From positions 1,130,001 to 1,194,000 of the forward strand of contig NZ_BMIH01000001.1 of NCBI RefSeq assembly GCF_014641735.1: a stretch of 64,000 bases of DNA, written 5' to 3'. Source of the DNA: Sphingomonas metalli. Lineage in GTDB: Bacteria > Pseudomonadota > Alphaproteobacteria > Sphingomonadales > Sphingomonadaceae. Both the position numbers and the translations under genes were made by a program. Below the pieces are notes generated by a model. That model ran no database searches, was not told the DNA's origin, and saw nothing but the letters and a program-made list of their open reading frames with translations. Shown in pieces: positions 50,699 through 60,193 of the stretch (position 1 is the first letter of the stretch; the number at the start of each line of letters is the position of its first letter).

Positions 50699-51615
50699 GC
50701 GTTCAGTCCTTCATCGGGGTCTGCGAGAGAGGTGAGACGGATCGCGGCGCGACCGTTGGAGGTGCCGACGGTGCCGCAGCCCAGCCGGTCGTGGCCGACC
50801 ATCACCGGCACGTCGGGGGCGATGGTGATCGGGATCACGTCGCCGGCCTTGAGGTTCATCAGCAGGCTGAGCGGCACCACCGGCTCGGCGAGCACCGAAC
50901 GGACCGGGAAGCGCACGCCCATCGTCGCGCGGGTCAGCGCGTTGCGCCACGCCGGATCGGGCTCCGCCTTGTCGAGCACCTTGCCGGTCAGCGTCGCGCC
51001 GTGCGGCTTCAGCGCCTGCACCGGATAGAGCATGTCGACGAACATCGGGCGGCCGGGCGTGTCGATGCCGACCCGCGTCACGATCACCGCATCCTCGCCG
51101 TCGATATCGGCGGCCATTTCGGGCCGGCCGGGGGTGAAGCTCATCCGGGTCAGCGGCTCCCAGGCGGTGCCGAGCGCCTTGGCGATCTGCGTCGCGACGC
51201 GCACCGCCATCGCCTCGGCGGCGGGCGAGAACTCGGCCGGCGGCAGCAGCGGCACCTGGCCCGACCCGCCGAAGAACAGGTCGAGCATCTCCAGGAGGAA
51301 GCGCCCGTCGAGCATCAGCCAGGCCTGGTTGGTGCCGGGCGACATCGCCAGCGGCAGCCAGGCAGTCAACAGGTCGCCGCGCTCGGCCCGGTAATCGGCG
51401 AAGCGCTGGACGCTGAGCGGTTCGGAGAAGGAGCGCACCTCGCGGCGCAGCAGCTGCTCCCACACCGGCCGCAGCCCCCGCGCGAGCCGCGCGGTGAGAT
51501 GCTGCAAGGTATTGAGATCGCCGAAGGGATTGAGCTTCGACGCGCCCAGCACCGCCGGCTCGACCGGGTCTCCCGACGAGGCGCGGGCTTCAGTGATTGG
51601 CGCGGCGTTAACCAT
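50695..51615 (-). CDS. fliM: Flagellar motor switch protein FliM
   Basis: 306 residues. CheC-like middle domain (about 60-230, with RFLLEMLDLFFGGSGQ) and C-terminal SpoA domain (LLMNLKAGDVIPITIAPDVPVMVGHDRLGCGTVG). The usual N-terminal CheY-binding EIDALL peptide is not obvious in the first 40 residues, which are Ala/Glu-rich, so CheY contact may be altered. Confidence 0.92.
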   Translation of the reverse strand: MVNAAPITEARASSGDPVEPAVLGASKLNPFGDLNTLQHLTARLARGLRPVWEQLLRREVRSFSEPLSVQRFADYRAERGDLLTAWLPLAMSPGTNQAWLMLDGRFLLEMLDLFFGGSGQVPLLPPAEFSPAAEAMAVRVATQIAKALGTAWEPLTRMSFTPGRPEMAADIDGEDAVIVTRVGIDTPGRPMFVDMLYPVQALKPHGATLTGKVLDKAEPDPAWRNALTRATMGVRFPVRSVLAEPVVPLSLLMNLKAGDVIPITIAPDVPVMVGHDRLGCGTVGTSNGRAAIRLTSLADPDEGLNA

Positions 51616-51618
51616 GCC

Positions 51619-52293
51619 TCACTGAACAACGAAACTGGTAAAGTAAACGTTACTGATCCCGCCGAATCCCTCTTTCTGCTGGAGGGTATCGTTGATCGCC
51701 TTGACCAGCCGCTTCTGGAGCGCGCGCTTGCCGTCGGAGGTGAAGACCGCCTCCTCGGTGGTGTCGCTGAGGGTCATCAGGATCGCCGAGCGGACCGCGA
51801 TGTCGTTGGTCTTGAGGTTGTTGATGACCTTGTCGTCGAACGGGGTCGAGACGGCGACGCCGACCTGGACGAAATGCACCGAGTCCTGGAGGTTCGCGGT
51901 GAAGTCCTTGTCCATCGCGTAATAGTTGGAGGCGTAGACCTCGCCGCCGCGGCCGGCGGGCGTCGGCAGGCCGACGACCTCGTCGCCGCCCTCGGCTTCG
52001 CCATGACCCTCGCCGCCGCCGCCGTGGCCGCCCTCGCCCTCGCCGCCCTCGCCGGCGCGCTTCTGCTCGCTCTTGGGGACGAGCTTGGGCTTGTTGGGGT
52101 CGGCATGCTCCTCCTCGCCGGCCTTGGCACCATGGCCGCCGCCGCCGATCATGCCGGACTGCGAGGCATAGACGCCCGCGCCGACGCCGCCGCCGACGAG
52201 CACGATCAGCGCCACCGCGCCGATCAGGATCTTCTTCAGCCCGCCCTTCTTCTTGGGCGCGGCCTCTTCGTCGGGCTTCTTGTCGTCACTCAT
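51619..52293 (-). CDS. fliL: Flagellar basal-body protein FliL
   Basis: 224 residues: charged cytoplasmic N-terminus, one membrane helix (ILIGAVALIVLVGGGVGAGVY), a Gly/His/Glu-rich periplasmic linker of about 60 residues, and the FliL domain (VYASNYYAMDKDFTANLQDSVHFVQVGVAVST ... ISNVYFTSFVVQ). Stabilises the stator ring around the motor. Confidence 0.9.
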   Translation of the reverse strand: MSDDKKPDEEAAPKKKGGLKKILIGAVALIVLVGGGVGAGVYASQSGMIGGGGHGAKAGEEEHADPNKPKLVPKSEQKRAGEGGEGEGGHGGGGEGHGEAEGGDEVVGLPTPAGRGGEVYASNYYAMDKDFTANLQDSVHFVQVGVAVSTPFDDKVINNLKTNDIAVRSAILMTLSDTTEEAVFTSDGKRALQKRLVKAINDTLQQKEGFGGISNVYFTSFVVQ

Positions 52294-52312
52294 CGGTCAG
52301 GTCCTTCGAACA

Positions 52313-54598
52313 TCAGGCGATACGGTCGTCATCATCGGCCTGGGCCGCGATGGCGTGCTGGTCCGCCCGGACGGGGCGGAGCGGTGTCTCGGGGCGCGGC
52401 TGGGGCTGACGGCCCTGGCCCTGCGCGCCCGACTGGAACGCGGCGGCCTGGTGCTGCGCCATGTTCGCCGCATTGCCGCCGCTGCCGGACGCGCCGGCAT
52501 CGACGCTGGTCTGGCCCAGCCTCAGCCCGCGCGCCTCGGCCGCCTCCGCCAACCGCGGCTGCGCCTCTGCGAGAAGCGTGCGGGTCTGCGCCTGTTCGGC
52601 GGCGAAGTGGACGTGGATGGTGTCGCCCTCGCGCTTCACCGCCACGTCGATCGCGCCGAGCGCGTCGGGGATCAGCCGGATGCGCGTGTCGTTGGCGTCG
52701 GCGGCATCGCGCAGCGCCTCGATCCGCTCGACCATGGCATGCGGCCAGCGCGGCTGGGACAGGTCGAGCGGCGCCTGATGCCCGGCATCGGTCCGGATCG
52801 GCGCGGCGAGCCCGGTGGCGGTCGCCTGCAGGGTGACGGTGTCGGCAGCCGGCGCGGTGGCACGGCGGTCCTGATCGTCCGCCGCGGCGATCGCGGGCGC
52901 GAAGACGCGGCCGGCGGGGGCGGGAGCGGCAGGCAGCTGTGGCGGCAGCGGCGCGGCAGGAATGGCCGCCGCGGCGGCGGGCGCGGTGCGGGTCGAACTG
53001 TCCGTCGCGGGAAGCGGGTCGGCGGCCGTGATGGGTGCGGCCGGGGCCGGACGTGCGGCGGCGGGTTCGACCGCGACGAACCGCCACGGGGTCAGCGCGG
53101 GCGCCATGGTCTCAGCCGGAGCGGCGACGTCCGGCATCGCCTGTGGCACGGCGGCGAGGGTAGCGGGCGCGGGCGATGCCGCTGTGCGGATCGGTCGTGC
53201 AATGGAGGCCGATCCGGGCGCGGCAGGCGCGACGGCGCTTCGCACCGCCTGCGGGATCGCAGCGGCGACGCGCGCCGCCTCTGGCTGCGCTGCCGTCACG
53301 ACGGGCGCGGAAGCGGCTGGCGCGACGGGCGCGGGAGTGGCTGGCGCGACGGTGTCGATGGCGACGCGGGCCGCGGCGGAGGGCGCGGCCGGTGCGGACG
53401 GGCCGGGTGACCCGGACTCTCGCGACGCCGGCGTCGGGAGGATCGATGCCTCGACCCGGCGATCGGCTGCGGCCGGCATGGCGGCGGCTGGCTCCGGCCG
53501 TTCGGGTGCCGCGGTGACGGGCTTAGACGACGGCGGCAGCACAGCGACGTCCGGCCCGGGCGTCGGGATCTGCGGCAAGTCGGCCGCGACATCCTGCACG
53601 GGCCGCCCCCGCGACGTGGCTGGCTTCGGCGACGGCGCCGGAGCCATGACCATTTTCTCCGCCGCCGTTGCGGGAGCGCGGGGCGTGTTGATCGTGGCGG
53701 CCTCGACCGGACGTGCGGGCGCAGGATCCGGCATGTCGGGCGCGCGCATGCCGGCAGGGTCGGCCGGTACCGGAATGGCGCGCGCATCGGCGACGATGGG
53801 AGCCGCCGTCGGCACCGGCCCGGCGTCCCGCGCGGGCGCAGGCGCTTTGGACGGGACGGCCGTCCGGACCGGCGACGCGGCCTTTCCGCCCTTCGCCACG
53901 CGCGGGGCGGCGGGCACGACGGGTTCCTCGCTCTCGGCCTTTGGCGATGCCGGGTCACGGGTCGGCTTCTCGGTCGAGGCGAGGCGATCGGGCAGAAGCG
54001 GCGGTGCGGAGTCGGCCGGCATGGCCGCGGCCTGCGGCGTATCGGTCGCGGGCCGATCGTCCTCGGCCGGCAACGCATCCTCTTCGGGATCGGGGTCGGA
54101 GCGCAGAGCAGCCTTTGGCGGCGTGCGCGTCGGCACCGGCACGGCGAGCGGAACGGCGGCAGCTTCGGGCCGGGGCAGCGCTGGCTGGGCGGGCGCTTCG
54201 TCCTCGATCGGCAGAATATCGGGCAGCGGCAGGTCGACGATCAGTCGGGCCTGCGGGGCCGCCGGACTGGCCGGCGCAGCCGCCGCCACCTTCAGGAAGC
54301 GGGGATCGACCGGCAAGGGTGCGGCCGGAGCGGCACTATCCGGCAATGCCGCGCCGGAGGCGGCAAGGTCTTGCCGGTCGGTCCCGGCCTGGCCGGGCAG
54401 GATCGGGATCAGCGGCGCGGGGGTGGCCGGTACCGCCTGCACCACCGTCGCGACGAGATCGGCACCCGCCCCGCCCTCGGCATCGGGCAGGGCGAAAGAC
54501 GCTGAACCACCGGCGTAATCGCCCGCAGGCAGGCCGCCCGCAGGGGCGACGCCGCGCGGGGGGGCGATCATGGGCAGGGAGGCGGTCAGGCTAATCAT
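52313..54598 (-). CDS. fliK: Flagellar hook-length control protein FliK
   Basis: 761 residues. About 600 residues of Ala/Pro-rich, low-complexity ruler sequence followed by the C-terminal Flg_hook domain (about 630-720: RWPHAMVERIEALRDAADANDTRIRLIPDALGAIDVAVKREGDTIHVHF), which signals FlhB to switch export specificity. Long ruler, larger than the roughly 400-residue enteric protein. Flanked by fliJ (46 bp) and fliL (19 bp). Confidence 0.88.
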   Translation of the reverse strand: MISLTASLPMIAPPRGVAPAGGLPAGDYAGGSASFALPDAEGGAGADLVATVVQAVPATPAPLIPILPGQAGTDRQDLAASGAALPDSAAPAAPLPVDPRFLKVAAAAPASPAAPQARLIVDLPLPDILPIEDEAPAQPALPRPEAAAVPLAVPVPTRTPPKAALRSDPDPEEDALPAEDDRPATDTPQAAAMPADSAPPLLPDRLASTEKPTRDPASPKAESEEPVVPAAPRVAKGGKAASPVRTAVPSKAPAPARDAGPVPTAAPIVADARAIPVPADPAGMRAPDMPDPAPARPVEAATINTPRAPATAAEKMVMAPAPSPKPATSRGRPVQDVAADLPQIPTPGPDVAVLPPSSKPVTAAPERPEPAAAMPAAADRRVEASILPTPASRESGSPGPSAPAAPSAAARVAIDTVAPATPAPVAPAASAPVVTAAQPEAARVAAAIPQAVRSAVAPAAPGSASIARPIRTAASPAPATLAAVPQAMPDVAAPAETMAPALTPWRFVAVEPAAARPAPAAPITAADPLPATDSSTRTAPAAAAAIPAAPLPPQLPAAPAPAGRVFAPAIAAADDQDRRATAPAADTVTLQATATGLAAPIRTDAGHQAPLDLSQPRWPHAMVERIEALRDAADANDTRIRLIPDALGAIDVAVKREGDTIHVHFAAEQAQTRTLLAEAQPRLAEAAEARGLRLGQTSVDAGASGSGGNAANMAQHQAAAFQSGAQGQGRQPQPRPETPLRPVRADQHAIAAQADDDDRIA

Positions 54599-54644
54599 GC
54601 GCGCGGTCGCTCTGGGCTTTCCGGTCGTGATACTCAGCCGTCAC

Positions 54645-55061
54645 TCAGCAAGGATCGTGCCGTTTCTTCGCCTGGGGCGGCGCATTCTGCAGATCGCGCG
54701 CCTCGCGATAGAGCGCCTCGCGCCGGGCGCGGTCGATCAGCTTCTCCACCGCGCTCTGGTCGCGATGCGCGGCGCGGCTGGTCTCGCCGGCGCGCAACAT
54801 GCGCTGCTCGGCCTGTTCGACGCGGAAGGCGGCGGCATCGGCCGAGCGGTGGAGCCGCTCGCGGAACAGCGCGGTGCCGGCCATGCCATAGCCGCCGGTC
54901 GAGGCGGGCGCGGGCGCCACCGCCTCGACCAGCGCGGCGATGCGGCGGGTCATCTCGGTCTCGCTCGCCAGCGCGGCGGCGGCGCGGACCTCGTCGGCGC
55001 GGGCGAGGTTGAGCTGCGCGGTGCGGACGCGGTGGATGCGCTGGAGCGTGCGCGCGTCCAT
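54645..55061 (-). CDS. fliJ: Flagellar export protein FliJ
   Basis: 138 residues, nearly all coiled-coil helix rich in Ala, Arg and Glu (LQRIHRVRTAQLNLARADEV, AEQRMLRAGETSRAAHRDQSAVEKLIDRARREALYREARD). Central stalk of the FliI ATPase. Weak sequence, strong context: starts at the fliI stop. Confidence 0.8.
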   Translation of the reverse strand: MDARTLQRIHRVRTAQLNLARADEVRAAAALASETEMTRRIAALVEAVAPAPASTGGYGMAGTALFRERLHRSADAAAFRVEQAEQRMLRAGETSRAAHRDQSAVEKLIDRARREALYREARDLQNAPPQAKKRHDPC

Positions 55062-56380
55062 CAGCCGTCGCCGAACACGCCGGTCAGCTCGGTCGCGGCG
55101 GTCTCCAGCCCGACGACCTCGTCATAATCCTGGCGGACATAGTCCATGATCGCGGGATGATAGGCGATGGCCGCGTCGATCGCGGGATCGGCACCGGCGC
55201 GATAGGCGCCCATCAGCACCAGGTCGCGATTCTCCTCATAGGTCGCCAGATGGCGGCGCAGCACGCGCGCCGCCTGGACGTGCGGGCGCGAGACGATGTC
55301 GGTCATCACGCGGCTGACCGAGGGACCGACGTCGATCGCGGGATAGACGCCGCGCTCGGCCAGCGCGCGGCTGAGCACGATATGGCCGTCGAGGATCGAG
55401 CGGGCCGAATCGACGACCGGATCGTTGCCGTCGTCGCCATCGGCGAGCACGGTGTAGATGGCGGTGATCGAACCGGTGCCGTTGGCGTCGGCGCCGGCGC
55501 GCTCGATCAGGTTGGGCAGCATCGCGATCGCGGACGGCGGATAGCCGCGCGCGGAGGCGGGCTCGCCCAGCGCCAGCCCGATCTCGCGCCCCGCATGGGC
55601 GACGCGGGTCAGCGAATCCATGATCAGCAGGACCTTCTTGCCCTCGGCGCGGAAAGCCTCGGCGATCGCGGTGGCGCGCAGCGCGCCGCGGATGCGGAGC
55701 ACCGGCGAATGGTTGGCGGGCACGGCGACCACGACCGAGCGGGCGCGCGCCTCGCCGGCGACCTTGGTCTCGAGGAAGTCGGCGACCTCGCGGCTGCGCT
55801 CGCCGATCAGGCCGATGACGATGACGTCGGCCTTGGCGGCGCGGACCATCATCCCGAGCAGCACCGATTTGCCGACGCCCGAGCCGGCCATGATGCCGAC
55901 GCGCTGGCCCTGGCCGATGGTCAGCAGGCCGTTGATCGCGCGCACCCCGACGTCGAGCGGGCGCAGCACCCGGCCGCGGTCGAGCGGCGACTGGAGCTTG
56001 CCGGCGAGCGGCCAGCGCCCGGCGCCGCGGATCGGCCCCAGCCCGTCGATCGGGCGTCCGGCGCCGTCGACGACGCGACCGAGCATCGCCGCGCCCACCT
56101 CCGCCTCGCCCGGCGGGCCGATCGGGCGCACGGGGGCGCGGGGCAGCAGCGCCGCGGGGCCGCCGAGGTTCATGAGCAGCGTGCGCTCGCCCCTGAAGCC
56201 GATCACCTCCGCCTCCACCGTGTCGCCGACGCGGCAGACGGTGCCGACCGGCAGCTTGAGGCCCACCGCCTCCATCAGCAGCCCGTCATAGGAGGCGAGC
56301 CGGCCCGACACGGTCGGGGTCGGGCGGAAATCGGCGTTGGCGAGGGTGCCGAGATAGTCGGCGGTGAAGCGGTTCAGCAT
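55061..56380 (-). CDS. fliI: Flagellar export ATPase FliI
   Basis: 439 residues. Walker A MAGSGVGKSVLLG, Walker B VLLIMDSLTRVAHAGREIGLALGEP, and F-type ATPase C-terminal helices (YEENRDLVLMGAYRAGADPAIDAAI). Energises export with FliH and FliJ. Confidence 0.96.
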   Translation of the reverse strand: MLNRFTADYLGTLANADFRPTPTVSGRLASYDGLLMEAVGLKLPVGTVCRVGDTVEAEVIGFRGERTLLMNLGGPAALLPRAPVRPIGPPGEAEVGAAMLGRVVDGAGRPIDGLGPIRGAGRWPLAGKLQSPLDRGRVLRPLDVGVRAINGLLTIGQGQRVGIMAGSGVGKSVLLGMMVRAAKADVIVIGLIGERSREVADFLETKVAGEARARSVVVAVPANHSPVLRIRGALRATAIAEAFRAEGKKVLLIMDSLTRVAHAGREIGLALGEPASARGYPPSAIAMLPNLIERAGADANGTGSITAIYTVLADGDDGNDPVVDSARSILDGHIVLSRALAERGVYPAIDVGPSVSRVMTDIVSRPHVQAARVLRRHLATYEENRDLVLMGAYRAGADPAIDAAIAYHPAIMDYVRQDYDEVVGLETAATELTGVFGDG

Positions 56381-56389
56381 GGTCGCGGG

Positions 56390-57145
56390 TCAGGCCGCCG
56401 CGGCATCGACGGCGATGTCCACGATCGGCAGGGGTACCCGGTCGATCGCGGCGGCGAGCTGTTCGAGCCACATGGCCGGGCCGTCCTCGACCACGGTCGA
56501 GGCGCTCTCGAGCACGAAGCTGCCGCGCGCGACGGTCTCGTCGCCGACCGGGAAGATGGTGGCGGGCAGGCGATCCTTGAGCAGGGCGACATCCTCCGGA
56601 TGGACGCGCAGCATCGCCGACTCGGCGGCGTCGGCGAGCATGTCGGCAGCCACCTCGATCCGCTGGACCAGCCGGTCGGCGGCGACGCCGACATCGCCGA
56701 CGATGCGGGTGACGAGCATCAGCACGGTCTGGCGCAGCTGCGCGGCCATCGCCTCGCGGTCGAGCCGGCCGGTGCCGAGCTGGCTGGCGATCCCGTCGAG
56801 CAGCGCGGCATTGCGCGCCTGCTCGGCCTCGGCGACGGCGCGCGCGGCGGCCATCCCCTCGGCATAGCCGGCGGCATGCGCCGCCTCGACCGGGTCGATA
56901 TAGGGGCTGGTGTCCGCCTCCGCGTCGAGCGGGTTCCAGCCCGCGGTCGGGTTCTCGCTGCGGTCGGCGGGGACGAAGTGCTTGGGTCCGGTGGACGGTG
57001 CGGCGGCCGCAGGCGCGGCGGCGCGCGGCATGGCGCGGCTGCGCGGATCGACCGCGGCGAAGCCGGCCGGCGGCGCGAACACCGCATGGAGGATATTGGC
57101 CGCCACCTCGTGCCGGCTGGCGAAGCCCGCGACGAACTCAGACAT
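56390..57145 (-). CDS. fliH: Flagellar assembly protein FliH
   Basis: 251 residues. Weakly conserved N-terminus with Ala-rich helices (AAHAAGYAEGMAAARAVAEAEQARNAALLDGIA) and the FliH C-terminal domain (LMLVTRIVGDVGVAADRLVQRIEVAADML, LRVHPEDVALLKDRL). Regulates FliI. Its start overlaps the fliG end by 8 bp. Confidence 0.85.
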   Translation of the reverse strand: MSEFVAGFASRHEVAANILHAVFAPPAGFAAVDPRSRAMPRAAAPAAAAPSTGPKHFVPADRSENPTAGWNPLDAEADTSPYIDPVEAAHAAGYAEGMAAARAVAEAEQARNAALLDGIASQLGTGRLDREAMAAQLRQTVLMLVTRIVGDVGVAADRLVQRIEVAADMLADAAESAMLRVHPEDVALLKDRLPATIFPVGDETVARGSFVLESASTVVEDGPAMWLEQLAAAIDRVPLPIVDIAVDAAAA

Positions 57146-58148
57146 AATCGTCCTCCGCCGCGCCCATCTGGATCGAGCCGTCCTTGGCGAGGTTGCGCGC
57201 GATCGCGATCATCGCCTTCTGCGCCTCCAGCACCTCGGCGAGCTTCATCGGGCCGCGTGCCTCCATCTCGTCGCGGATGCCGTCGGCGGCGCGCGCCGAC
57301 ATGCAGCCCAGGAAGCGGTTGCGGATCGCCTCGTCGACGCCCTTGAGCGACTTGACCAGCACCTCGCCATCGACGTTGCGGATGAGCGTGCCGAGGTTCT
57401 TGTCGTCCATCTCGAGCAGGTTCTCGAACACGAACAGCGCCTCTTCGATCGCCTTGGCGACGTCGCGGTCGATCTTGAACAGCTTGGGCATGACCCGCTG
57501 CTCGGTCGACTTGCGCGCGCCCGACAGGATCTTCGCCGCCTCGCGCGCACCGCCCAGCGACACCTGGGTGCCGCTGCTGCCGCCGCTGCGCTGGGCGAGC
57601 AGCGCCTTGAGCGTCTCGACCGCCTCCGGCGTGATCGGGCCGAGCTTGGCGATGCGGTGGAGGATGTCGGGCTGCAGCCCCTCGGGCAGGATCTCCAGCA
57701 CCTGGCCGCCGATGGCGGGATCGAGATTGGCGATCACCACCGCGGCGATCTGCGGATGCTCCTTCTCGATCATCTGGGCGATGTCGACGGGCTCCATCCA
57801 GTCGAGCAGCTCGAGCTCGCACGCCGCCTCGGCCGGGGTGATGCGGGCGAGCACGCTCTCCGCCTTCTCGGCCCCCAGCGCGCGGTTCATCACCGCGGTA
57901 ACGGTCGGACGCGGGTCGAAGGTGATGCTGGTCCGCTCGCGGGCGCGGTTGACGAATTCGTCGAGCACCGCCTCCACATCCTCCTCGGACACGTCGGCGA
58001 CCGCGAACATCGCGGTGCCGAGCTGGCGCACCTCGTCGGGCTCCATCTTCTGGAGGATGGCGGCGGCCTCTTCCTCGCCGACCACCATCATCAGCACCGC
58101 CGCCTTCTCGATCCCCGTGAAGCTGCGCGATGTGGTCAGCGCGTTCAC
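57138..58148 (-). CDS. fliG: Flagellar motor switch protein FliG
   Basis: 336 residues in the three-domain layout, with EHPQ motif in EKEHPQIAAVVIANLDP and C-terminal torque helix region IRNVDGEVLVKSLKGVDEAIRNRFLGCMSARAADGIRDEMEARG, holding charged residues that meet the stator. Start overlaps the fliF stop by 4 bp. Confidence 0.96.
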   Translation of the reverse strand: MNALTTSRSFTGIEKAAVLMMVVGEEEAAAILQKMEPDEVRQLGTAMFAVADVSEEDVEAVLDEFVNRARERTSITFDPRPTVTAVMNRALGAEKAESVLARITPAEAACELELLDWMEPVDIAQMIEKEHPQIAAVVIANLDPAIGGQVLEILPEGLQPDILHRIAKLGPITPEAVETLKALLAQRSGGSSGTQVSLGGAREAAKILSGARKSTEQRVMPKLFKIDRDVAKAIEEALFVFENLLEMDDKNLGTLIRNVDGEVLVKSLKGVDEAIRNRFLGCMSARAADGIRDEMEARGPMKLAEVLEAQKAMIAIARNLAKDGSIQMGAAEDDYV

Positions 58149-59824
58149 TTCTGGTCCGCCTGGATCATGTCGCGGACCGCCAGCGCGGCGCGCGCGGGAT
58201 TGTCGCGGGTGAAGCCGCGGACCGCACCGATCCGCTGGTCATAGCCCTGGGTCGCCTCCATCTGGTCGACGGTGACCGCCGGCGCGACCATCGGCATCGC
58301 CGCGACCGGCTGGCCGTCCGGGCCGATCACCGGCGCCGCGAGCCGGCCCGCGCCCTCGGCATCGTCCCGCTTCTTCATCAGCGCCTTCGCGAGCGGGCGG
58401 ACGCCGAGCAGCAGCACCAGCAGCGCGATCACGATGGCGGTGAGGTTGCGGGCCAGCATCGGCAGCCAGCTATTGTCGTACCAGGGCGCCTTGTCGGCCA
58501 TGTCGCTGGCGGCGCCGGCGAACTGGCGGCTGATCACCGTCACCTGATCCTGGCGCTGCTGGTCGTAGCCGACCGCGCTCTTCACCAGGTCGGTGATCTG
58601 GTTGACCTCCATCGCGGTGCGGCGGCCCTTTTCCGGATCGCGCAGCACGACCGCGACCGACAGCCGCTTGACCGAGCCGGGCGCGGCGCGGGTCACCGAG
58701 ACCGCGCGGCCGAGATCATAGGCGCGCTGGTAGCTGTCGGACTGCTTGTTGGGATCGGGCGCGGGCCCGCCCGCCACCGGCTGCGGCCCGCCGCTCGCGC
58801 CGACCGCGGGGGTCGGCACCTGGAGCTGGCTGGCGGGCGGCGGCGTGTTCGACAGCGCGCCGGGGATGCCGCCGGGGCCGCCGCCATCCTTCTGGTTGCC
58901 GGTCCACTGGCCCGTCTCGGCGCGCAGCGCGCCCTGCTTCTCGTAGCTCTCGCGCGTCGCCTGCGTCTCGTCGAGATTGACGTCGGCCTGCACCTCTGCG
59001 GAGAAATTGCCCGCGCCGAGCAGCGGGGTGAGCAGCTGGGTGAGCTGCTGGCGATACTTGTCCTCGACCCGGCGCTGGAAGTCGATCCGCTCGTCGCCCA
59101 TCGCCCCGGCGGCGTCGCGGCCGCCCGGCTTGGTGAGGAGCGCGCCGGCCTGGTCGACGATGGTCACCGCGTCGGGCTTCATCCCCGGCACCGACGAGGC
59201 GACGAGGTTGACGATCGAGGAGACCTGCGCGTCCGACAGGCTGCGCCCGGCGGCGAGCTTGACGATCACCGAGGCCGAGGGCGCGGCATGGTCGCGGACG
59301 AAGACCGACTGTTCGGGCGTCGCGAGATGGACGCGCGCCTCGATCACCGTGTCGATGTCCTGGATCGAGCGGGCGAGCTCGGTCTCGCGCGCCTGGCGCA
59401 GCCGTTCGCCCTCCACCGCGCGGCTGACGCCCATCGGCAACTGGTCGAGAATGGCGTAGCCGCCCGGCGCCTGCTTGGGCAGGCCCTGGCTGGCGAGCAG
59501 CATCCGGGCGCGGCTGTAGCTTTCCTCGTCGACGGTGATCGCGCCGGTGCCGTCGTCGACATGGGCGCCGATGTTCGCCTGTTCCAGGCTCTGCATCACC
59601 GCCGCCTTGTCGGCATCGGCGAGGCCGGTGAACAGCGTCTTCTGCGTCGGCGTCGACAGCGTCGCATAGGCGAGCGCGGCGGCGCCGATCAGGCCGACCA
59701 TCATCGCCATCGGCGCGGACCGGCGCACCGCCGGCTGGGCGAGCACGCCCTTGATCTGCTGGAGCGGATTGGCGAACCGCTCGGGCAGTTCGGCGGCGGG
59801 GGTGGTGGTGAGGGCAGTGCTCAT
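58145..59824 (-). CDS. fliF: Flagellar MS-ring protein FliF
   Basis: 559 residues. First membrane helix (MAMMVGLIGAAALAYATLS, about 40-60), ring-building motifs (GLPKQAPGGYAILDQLPMGVSR, ELARSIQDIDTVIEARVHLATPE, ASVIVKL), a Pro/Gly-rich periplasmic loop and a second membrane helix (MLARNLTAIVIALLVLLLGVRPLAKAL, about 445-470) before the FliG-binding tail. Confidence 0.96.
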   Translation of the reverse strand: MSTALTTTPAAELPERFANPLQQIKGVLAQPAVRRSAPMAMMVGLIGAAALAYATLSTPTQKTLFTGLADADKAAVMQSLEQANIGAHVDDGTGAITVDEESYSRARMLLASQGLPKQAPGGYAILDQLPMGVSRAVEGERLRQARETELARSIQDIDTVIEARVHLATPEQSVFVRDHAAPSASVIVKLAAGRSLSDAQVSSIVNLVASSVPGMKPDAVTIVDQAGALLTKPGGRDAAGAMGDERIDFQRRVEDKYRQQLTQLLTPLLGAGNFSAEVQADVNLDETQATRESYEKQGALRAETGQWTGNQKDGGGPGGIPGALSNTPPPASQLQVPTPAVGASGGPQPVAGGPAPDPNKQSDSYQRAYDLGRAVSVTRAAPGSVKRLSVAVVLRDPEKGRRTAMEVNQITDLVKSAVGYDQQRQDQVTVISRQFAGAASDMADKAPWYDNSWLPMLARNLTAIVIALLVLLLGVRPLAKALMKKRDDAEGAGRLAAPVIGPDGQPVAAMPMVAPAVTVDQMEATQGYDQRIGAVRGFTRDNPARAALAVRDMIQADQK

Positions 59825-59827
59825 CGA

Positions 59828-60193
59828 TTACACCGGCATGCTCATGATGTCCTTGTAGGCGGACAGCAGTTTGTTTCTGACCTGCAGCGTCGCCTCGAAC
59901 CCGACCGACGCCTGCTGGCGGGCGAGCATCACCTTGGCGATGTCGACCGTCTCGCCGCGCTCGTAGCTGTCGGACAGGCGGCTGGCCTCGTTCTGGCCGT
60001 CGTTGACCGTCTTCAGCGCGCTGTCGAGCGTGTCGGCGAAGCTGACCGGCTTCGCCTCCGCCGCGGGCGCGGCGGCCGGGGCCGGCGCGCTGGCGGCGCG
60101 GCCCAGCGCCTGGTTGCGTTCGAGGATCTGGGCCCGCAGCTGCATCACGCGGTCGATCCCGCCGACGCCGCCCACCCCGCCGACGCCGCTCAT
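59828..60193 (-). CDS. fliE: Flagellar hook-basal body protein FliE
   Basis: 121 residues. A Gly/Val repeat at the start ([22 protein letters not shown]), Ala-rich spacer, and the FliE core SFADTLDSALKTVNDGQNEASRLSDSYERGETVDIAKVMLARQQASVGFEATLQVRNKLLSAYKDIMSMPV. Joins the MS ring to the rod. Start overlaps the activator gene by 4 bp. Confidence 0.93.
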   Translation of the reverse strand: MSGVGGVGGVGGIDRVMQLRAQILERNQALGRAASAPAPAAAPAAEAKPVSFADTLDSALKTVNDGQNEASRLSDSYERGETVDIAKVMLARQQASVGFEATLQVRNKLLSAYKDIMSMPV